Assembly: GCA_017936375.1 (NCBI GenBank)
Contig: JAGBFR010000058.1
Coordinates: 1-38,035 of the forward strand
Direction: 5' to 3'
DNA from: Clostridia bacterium
GTDB taxonomy: Bacteria; Bacillota; Clostridia; Christensenellales; Aristaeellaceae
Length of the DNA: 38,035 bases
The notes beneath the pieces were generated by a model. It searched no databases. It had not been told where the DNA came from and saw only the letters and a program-made list of their open reading frames with translations. The first letter of the stretch is position 1. Every line of letters begins with the position of its first letter. Below are positions 33,622 to 38,035 of the stretch, one piece after another. The position numbers and the translations under genes were made by a program.

Positions 33622-34845
33622 TCACAGATCCAGCAGGTCGTGAATCCGCAGGCAGAGCTGCAGATACCAGCACATCTGCGGATCGCGCACGGGCAGGCCG
33701 AGCAGCTCCTCGATCTTATCGAGCTGCTGGCTCATCGTGTTGCGGTGCATGAAGATGGACTTGGCGGCTGCGTTGATGTTCATGTTGTTGTCCAGATAGG
33801 CACGAAGGGTGACAAGATAGCCGCGGCCGGCCTCGTCGTCGAAATCGTGCAGCTTGCGGAAGCCCTCCAGATAGTATTGGTCGAGCGCGAAATACTGCTG
33901 GCAGCGGTGGAGGAAGACGAGATCCAGCCATCGCTCTGCGCGGTGGAGTGCTGTATCCGGCTCCTTTCGGGCTGCGATGCGGCAGGCGGCGAGGGTATCC
34001 TCAAACTGCTGACGCAGGTCCAGCAGGTTGGAGAATGCAGGGCCCACGCAGCAGTATGCACCCTGCGCGGCCAGCAGATCGAGGATGGGTGCGGCGGCGT
34101 CCTCGGCGGTCATGGCCTCCTCGTTAAAGACGGCGAGCAGGCAGTCCTTGTGCGGGAAGGCCCACGCGCGCGGCAGGCTGTACTGCAGCTCCATGGCGAG
34201 CATGTTCGTCTGCTGCGCGGTGCGCCCGGGCAGGGGGATGACGGCCAGGCGGAAGGGGGACTTTGGCGCGAGCAGACCCTCGAGAGAAAGGTTTCTTTCA
34301 AAATAGCTGCGCAGGCCGGGCTTGTAATCCAGCAGCTCGCGCAGCAGGCTGATGCGCTGCGCCTGCTGGGTATTGGTGACGGTAAAGCGCTTGCGCATGA
34401 AGACGGAGAAAGCGCCGGCGATCATCGACGCCAGATACTGCGCCTCCTGCGTGAGCGCCTGATCCCAGAGGAAGAAGGTGATCGCGCCGGGCAGCGCCTG
34501 ATCGCCGATGCGCAGGGGAAAGGTCAGGCGCGCGCAGGGATTGCCGACGCACTGAGGATCGCGGATGACGTTGCACAGCGGCTTATCGTTGAGCATGGTG
34601 CGAAGATGAACGCGGGACACCTGCCGCGCCGCCACGGTGTTGTTGAAGGAGGGGCAGCTGCGCTCGTCGATCGGGCTGGAGGCGAGGATAAAGCCCTGGC
34701 TGTCGCAGATATAGAGCGAGCAGGAGAGCATGGAGCACGACAGGGTGATCAGGCTATCGAGGGAATCGATGTCCATAAGCTGCTCCTGCAGCGTCTGCAG
34801 CTGGCCGAGCAGGTCGACTTTTTCCATGGGATTGACGTCGGTCAT
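33622..34845 (-). CDS. PucR/CdaR-type transcriptional regulator
   Basis: This 407-residue protein has the C-terminal PucR-type helix-turn-helix in its last 60 residues (LRAYLDNNMNINAAAKSIFMHRNTMSQQLDKIEELLGL is the region), with the family hallmark of an HRNT turn. The N-terminal half (about 10-150) looks like a sensory domain of GAF type, and the middle (about 185-300) is the GGDEF-like domain usual in CdaR/PucR regulators. ATG 34845 is chosen because GGAGG lies 5 bases upstream; ATG 34857 in frame contains that ribosome-binding site. It is transcribed away from the dmsB-like and molybdoenzyme genes, so it is their likely regulator. Its signal is unknown. Confidence 0.82.
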   Translation of the reverse strand: MTDVNPMEKVDLLGQLQTLQEQLMDIDSLDSLITLSCSMLSCSLYICDSQGFILASSPIDERSCPSFNNTVAARQVSRVHLRTMLNDKPLCNVIRDPQCVGNPCARLTFPLRIGDQALPGAITFFLWDQALTQEAQYLASMIAGAFSVFMRKRFTVTNTQQAQRISLLRELLDYKPGLRSYFERNLSLEGLLAPKSPFRLAVIPLPGRTAQQTNMLAMELQYSLPRAWAFPHKDCLLAVFNEEAMTAEDAAAPILDLLAAQGAYCCVGPAFSNLLDLRQQFEDTLAACRIAARKEPDTALHRAERWLDLVFLHRCQQYFALDQYYLEGFRKLHDFDDEAGRGYLVTLRAYLDNNMNINAAAKSIFMHRNTMSQQLDKIEELLGLPVRDPQMCWYLQLCLRIHDLLDL

Positions 34846-34878
34846 GATGGCCTCCATGTTTTTGTGAAATCTGATTCA

Positions 34879-34908
34879 AGTGTAACGCATTCTATGGCCG
34901 AATGTCAA
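34879..34908 (-). promoter_or_regulatory. Promoter of the PucR-type regulator
   Basis: On the minus strand TTGACA (34903-34908) and TACACT (34879-34884) are separated by 18 bases, about 35 bases upstream of the chosen start. Confidence 0.62.
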
Positions 34909-34981
34909 TGAATAACGGCAGAGCTGCACAGTGAATTGACAAAAAACAGGCATGTTTGCCCGTGCCTGCCGGTGAGGCGCA

Positions 34982-34990
34982 TGATATACT
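34982..34990 (+). promoter_or_regulatory. Extended -10 promoter of the molybdoenzyme operon
   Basis: TG-A-TATACT, with TATACT at 34985-34990, lies about 95 bases before the start codon. A TTGACA at 34936-34941 is too far upstream to be its -35. The weak -35 suggests dependence on an activator. Confidence 0.5.
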
Positions 34991-35034
34991 GATATCAGAA
35001 TGGGTATCTGCCCATGTGATCGTATACCATGGTA
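34989..35034. promoter_or_regulatory. Cluster of three short palindromes in the molybdoenzyme operon leader
   Basis: CTGATATCAG (34989-34998), ATGGG-N6-CCCAT (35000-35015) and TACCATGGTA (35025-35034) follow each other between the -10 and the ribosome-binding site. They may be regulator-binding sites or leader structure; none matches a consensus I know. Confidence 0.35.
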
Positions 35035-35083
35035 ATTGGCCTGAGGACGGCGTTCCGAGGGTATGAAAAGGGAGGAATGAAAC

Positions 35084-35734
35084 TTGGCAAAGTATGGAAT
35101 GGTCCTGAACATGGCGCACTGCTCCGGCTGCTACACGTGCATGATGGCCTGCAAGATGACCAACGGCACGCGTCCGGGCGTTGACTACAACGGCGTTGAG
35201 CGCGTGGAATGGGGCGAGTATCCGGACGCGCATGTCCGCTACAAGCTGACGATGTGCATGCACTGTGAGAATGCGGCCTGCCAGGCGGCCTGCCCGGTCG
35301 GCGCCGTTTACACCACCGAGGAAGGCGTTGTCCTGACCGACTACGACAAGTGCCTTGGCTGCGGCGCGTGCGTCGCCGCCTGCCCGTACGGCGCGCGTAC
35401 GCTGGTTGCGGATGATGTGTACAGCTATGACGGCGTGGTGCTCCCGTACGAGGAGGAGACCACCCAGACCCGCGGCCTGAATATCGTTGAGAAGTGCACC
35501 TTCTGCATCGGCCGCGTGAAGAACGGCGAAAAGCCCATGTGCACCGAGCACTGCCCGGGCCGCTGCCGCGTTTTCGGCGACGTCGAGGATCCGGAGAGCG
35601 AGATCTCCAAGTACATCGCCCAGTACAATGCCCAGCAGGTTGAAGGCACCCGCATCTGGGTCGTCTATCCGGAGGGCATGCCGGAAGAGGCCAAGCTCAA
35701 GACCCCGGTCGAGCAGGCCAAGAGCAAGGCATAA
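35084..35734 (+). CDS. DmsB-like four-cluster iron-sulfur subunit
   Basis: This 216-residue protein is the electron-transfer subunit of a DMSO-reductase-family enzyme. Four cysteine groups are visible: Cys13/16/19/23, Cys58/61/66/70, Cys90/93/96/100 and Cys138/141/153/157, with the second and third forming the paired CP-type ferredoxin motifs (AACP, CLGCGACVAACPYGA). Length and order match DmsB/PhsB/NrfC. The start is TTG at 35084, with AAGGGAGG 8 bases upstream. It carries no Tat signal and probably travels with the catalytic subunit, whose gene starts 15 bases after its stop. No membrane-anchor gene of DmsC/NrfD type is seen before the window ends. Confidence 0.92.
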   Translation: MAKYGMVLNMAHCSGCYTCMMACKMTNGTRPGVDYNGVERVEWGEYPDAHVRYKLTMCMHCENAACQAACPVGAVYTTEEGVVLTDYDKCLGCGACVAACPYGARTLVADDVYSYDGVVLPYEEETTQTRGLNIVEKCTFCIGRVKNGEKPMCTEHCPGRCRVFGDVEDPESEISKYIAQYNAQQVEGTRIWVVYPEGMPEEAKLKTPVEQAKSKA

Positions 35735-35749
35735 GGAGGTGCATGCATC

Positions 35750-38023
35750 ATGAAGATGACAAGGCGTAGTTTTCTGAAGCTGTCCGCCGCGACCGGCGTT
35801 TCCGCCGCGGCGCTGAATGTCTATGATTATGTGAACCCGGATCCGGCGCTGGCCGAGAGCACCTCTCCCGAAGAGGTCAAGTACACCCATTGCGTGCAGT
35901 GCAACCATGGCCCGCGCTGCGGCATGAAGTGCATCGTCAAGGACGACAAGGTTGTCCGCATCGAGCGCCGCGACAACTATCCGAACGTCAACATCTGCGC
36001 GAAGGGCGTTTCTGCCATTCAGGAGATGTATGATCCGAACCGCCTGCTCCACCCGATGAAGCGCACAAACCCGAAGGGCGAGCCGGGCCAGTGGGAGCAG
36101 ATCACATGGGATGAGGCGCTGGCCACCATCGCCGAAAAGCTCAACGGCATCAAGGAAAAGTACGGCGCCGAGAAGGTCCTCTTCTCCACCGGCGACCCGA
36201 AGGAGCCCCGCTCTGCCGTGCAGCGCCTGGCCTTCACCTTCGGCTCCCCGAACATGGGCACCGAGTCCTCCACCTGCTACAAGGCGACCGAGCTCTCTCA
36301 GAAGCTGATCTACGGCCCGGAGTGGTTCACCGCGAAGTCCTTTGCCACCGGCACCAACCCGACCCCCGGCAAGACCCGCTGCTGCATCATCTGGGGCAAT
36401 AACCCCGCCTGGTCCGGCCCGGCCGGCTGGAAGGGCCTGCTCACCAATAAGGAAAACGGCGGCAAGTTCATCGTCGTCGATCCGCGCCTGACCCCGACCG
36501 CGCAGTGCGTCGCCGACGTGCATCTGCAGATCCGCCCGGGCACCGACGGTGCGCTGGCGCTGTGCTTCGGCAATGCGATCATCGAGTCCGGCAACTACGA
36601 CAAGGAGTTTGTCGAGAAGTGGTGCCACGGCTTTGAGGAGTACAAGGAGTACGTCAAGGAATTCACCCTTGAGAAGACCGCCGAGATCTGCCAGATCCCG
36701 ATGGATAAGCTGCAGGCTGCCGTGAAGCTGCTGACCGAAGGCACCGGCCCGGTCGTGCATAAGAGCGCCGCTGCGTTCCCGCACCACACCAATGGCATCA
36801 ACAACTACCGCGCCATCTCCCTGCTGCTGCCGCTGACCGGCGGCGTCGACGCCCCGGGCGGCGTGTCCATCGCCGACGAGCCGCTGTGCTTCGACGAGTG
36901 GCAGATGACCTTCGACTTCGCCCGCAGCTCCGATCTGCTCCCGAAGCTGGATCACCTGCGTGTCGACCGTCCGTATTTCCCGGTCTGGGCCGATACCGAC
37001 CAGCAGGGCTCCGTGCAGCTCAACCGCATCCCCGAGTATGTCAAGACCGGCGCCATCCGCGCTGCCGTCATGTTCGGCCAGAATGCGATGATGTGGCCGC
37101 AGACCAAGGAGTATCAGGAAGCCTTCAAGAACATGGAGTTCTGCGTGGCTGCCGACTTCTACAACAATAAGTGGACCCACGACTATGTGGATATGATCCT
37201 GCCGGCCGCGATGAGCTTCGAGCGCTCCTGCCCGATCACCGTGTTTGGCCGCCGCATCTTCCTGCGCGAGCCGATCGTCAAGCCGCAGGGCGAGGCCAGG
37301 CCGGACTATCGCATCGCCTGCGACATCGGCGTTGCGCTGGGCTACAAGGATGAGTTCTGGGGCGGCGGCGAGGAATCCGAGATCAATTGTATCCGCGAGT
37401 CCCTGCGCACCCTCAACAGCCCGACACCGATCACCTATGAGGATCTCAAGGCCGCCGGCAAGGACGGCATCACCATCCCGATGGTGGGCGAGAAGCAGAG
37501 CAAGAAGTACGAGCTGGGCCTGCTGCGTCCGGATGGACAGCCGGGCTTCACCTCCCCGACGGGCAAGGTTGAGTTCGTCTCCGAGACCCTGAAGAAGTAT
37601 GGCTTTAACGGTCTGCCGGTCTGGAATGAGCCGGTTCAGAGCCCGGTCGCGACGCCGGATGTGGCTGCGGATTATCCGCTGATCCTCAACACCGGCTCCC
37701 GCGTGCCGATGTTCACCCACTCCAAGCAGCGCCATGTGCCGTGGCTCCGCGCGCTCATGCCGGATCCGATCGTGCGCATGTACCCGACCGACGCTGAGGC
37801 GCGCGGTATCGTCGATGGCGATTGGGTTTACATCTCCACCCAGCTGGGCGAGATCAAGGCGCGCGCTGAGGTGACCAAGATGGTCAAGCCGGGCTGCATG
37901 GATATGTTCCACGGCTGGTCTCAGGCGAACGTCAACGAGCTGGTCTCCCGCGACTTCGACCCGATCTCCGGCTTCCCGCCGTACAAGGAGGGTCTGTGCC
38001 AGATCCGCAAGGCCGAGGCCTGA
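35750..38023 (+). CDS. Tat-exported molybdopterin oxidoreductase catalytic subunit (DMSO reductase family)
   Basis: This 757-residue enzyme holds a bis-MGD molybdenum or tungsten centre and one [4Fe-4S] cluster. Residues 1-35 are a twin-arginine signal (TRRSFLK, then an Ala-rich core ending LAES). The cluster motif is Cys48-x2-Cys51-x5-Cys57-x3-Cys61, with Cys83 (NVNICAKG) as the distal ligand. The likely metal ligand is Cys176 in GTESSTCYKAT after FGSPN, which points to the polysulfide/thiosulfate/arsenate reductase-like branch rather than the serine-ligated DMSO reductases. MGD-binding blocks include IWGNNPAWSG, VVDPRLTPTA and the C-terminal LNTGSRVPMFTHS. AAGGAGG precedes ATG 35750. The substrate cannot be assigned. 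The gene is complete and ends 12 bases before the window edge. Confidence 0.9.
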   Translation: MKMTRRSFLKLSAATGVSAAALNVYDYVNPDPALAESTSPEEVKYTHCVQCNHGPRCGMKCIVKDDKVVRIERRDNYPNVNICAKGVSAIQEMYDPNRLLHPMKRTNPKGEPGQWEQITWDEALATIAEKLNGIKEKYGAEKVLFSTGDPKEPRSAVQRLAFTFGSPNMGTESSTCYKATELSQKLIYGPEWFTAKSFATGTNPTPGKTRCCIIWGNNPAWSGPAGWKGLLTNKENGGKFIVVDPRLTPTAQCVADVHLQIRPGTDGALALCFGNAIIESGNYDKEFVEKWCHGFEEYKEYVKEFTLEKTAEICQIPMDKLQAAVKLLTEGTGPVVHKSAAAFPHHTNGINNYRAISLLLPLTGGVDAPGGVSIADEPLCFDEWQMTFDFARSSDLLPKLDHLRVDRPYFPVWADTDQQGSVQLNRIPEYVKTGAIRAAVMFGQNAMMWPQTKEYQEAFKNMEFCVAADFYNNKWTHDYVDMILPAAMSFERSCPITVFGRRIFLREPIVKPQGEARPDYRIACDIGVALGYKDEFWGGGEESEINCIRESLRTLNSPTPITYEDLKAAGKDGITIPMVGEKQSKKYELGLLRPDGQPGFTSPTGKVEFVSETLKKYGFNGLPVWNEPVQSPVATPDVAADYPLILNTGSRVPMFTHSKQRHVPWLRALMPDPIVRMYPTDAEARGIVDGDWVYISTQLGEIKARAEVTKMVKPGCMDMFHGWSQANVNELVSRDFDPISGFPPYKEGLCQIRKAEA

Positions 38024-38035
38024 TTCCCCTGATCG

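Noticed and set aside
34892-37912. 1006-codon open frame on the minus strand opposite the dmsB-like and molybdoenzyme genes
   Set aside because: It is a shadow of GC-rich coding sequence. The plus-strand proteins have clear families, Fe-S motifs and ribosome-binding sites, while the minus translation is low-complexity in Ala, Arg, Leu and His.
17156-38023. Possible selenocysteine (in-frame TGA) in SelD or the molybdoenzyme
   Set aside because: Both reading frames are uninterrupted and carry cysteine at the relevant positions (Cys16 in SelD, Cys176 in the molybdoenzyme).

Overview
The window reads as chromosomal DNA of a GC-rich anaerobic member of the Clostridia (Bacillota). The signs are strong AGGAGG-type ribosome-binding sites, TTGACA/TATAAT promoters, a T-box leader on the leucine operon, Lpl/Ytc-type carbohydrate transporters, a YtvI-type permease and selenium/molybdenum metabolism. 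A gut member of the Christensenellales or Oscillospirales would fit, but this is inference. I saw no rRNA, tRNA, insertion sequence, prophage or CRISPR array. The genes are tightly packed and look native.

Layout. (1) 43-2163, plus: M20 amidohydrolase, C39-like cysteine peptidase fold protein and a small PQ-loop/SemiSWEET-like membrane protein, ending at a bidirectional terminator. (2) 6378-2233, minus: GHL10-type glycosidase, a TIGR00300-type ornithine cyclodeaminase homologue and a GH20-type hexosaminidase. (3) 6747-9841, plus: a complete tripartite tricarboxylate transporter tctC-tctB-tctA behind two tandem promoters. (4) 14842-9993, minus: T-box leader then leuA-leuC-leuD-leuB. (5) 15105-20438, plus: a selenium-cofactor operon with DUF3343, a class V aminotransferase/cysteine desulfurase, yedF, selD, yqeB and a YqeC-XdhC fusion. 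(6) 20602-21711: a secreted protein with a PNPOx-like core. (7) 21891-31122: carbohydrate locus with a clan GH-A glycosidase, a LacI regulator, two ABC permeases, the solute-binding protein and a GH2 beta-galactosidase-type enzyme. A perfect 20-bp palindrome sits at the ABC promoter. (8) 31323-33549: YtvI/AI-2E-family permease and a polyferredoxin. (9) 34845-33622, minus: PucR-type regulator, divergent from a DmsB-like iron-sulfur subunit and a Tat-exported molybdopterin oxidoreductase (35084-38023).

How it fits together. The carbohydrate genes describe import of an oligosaccharide by an Lpl-type ABC system and cleavage inside the cell, since none of the four glycosidases has a visible signal peptide. 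Block 5 looks like a module that mobilises selenium and inserts it into a molybdenum hydroxylase whose own structural genes are not in the window. Block 9 is a separate DMSO-reductase-family molybdoenzyme, probably respiratory, with an unknown substrate and its own candidate regulator. The most notable items are the selenium operon with its rearranged YqeC-XdhC fusion, the ornithine cyclodeaminase homologue inside a glycosidase operon, and the operator-like palindrome at the ABC promoter.
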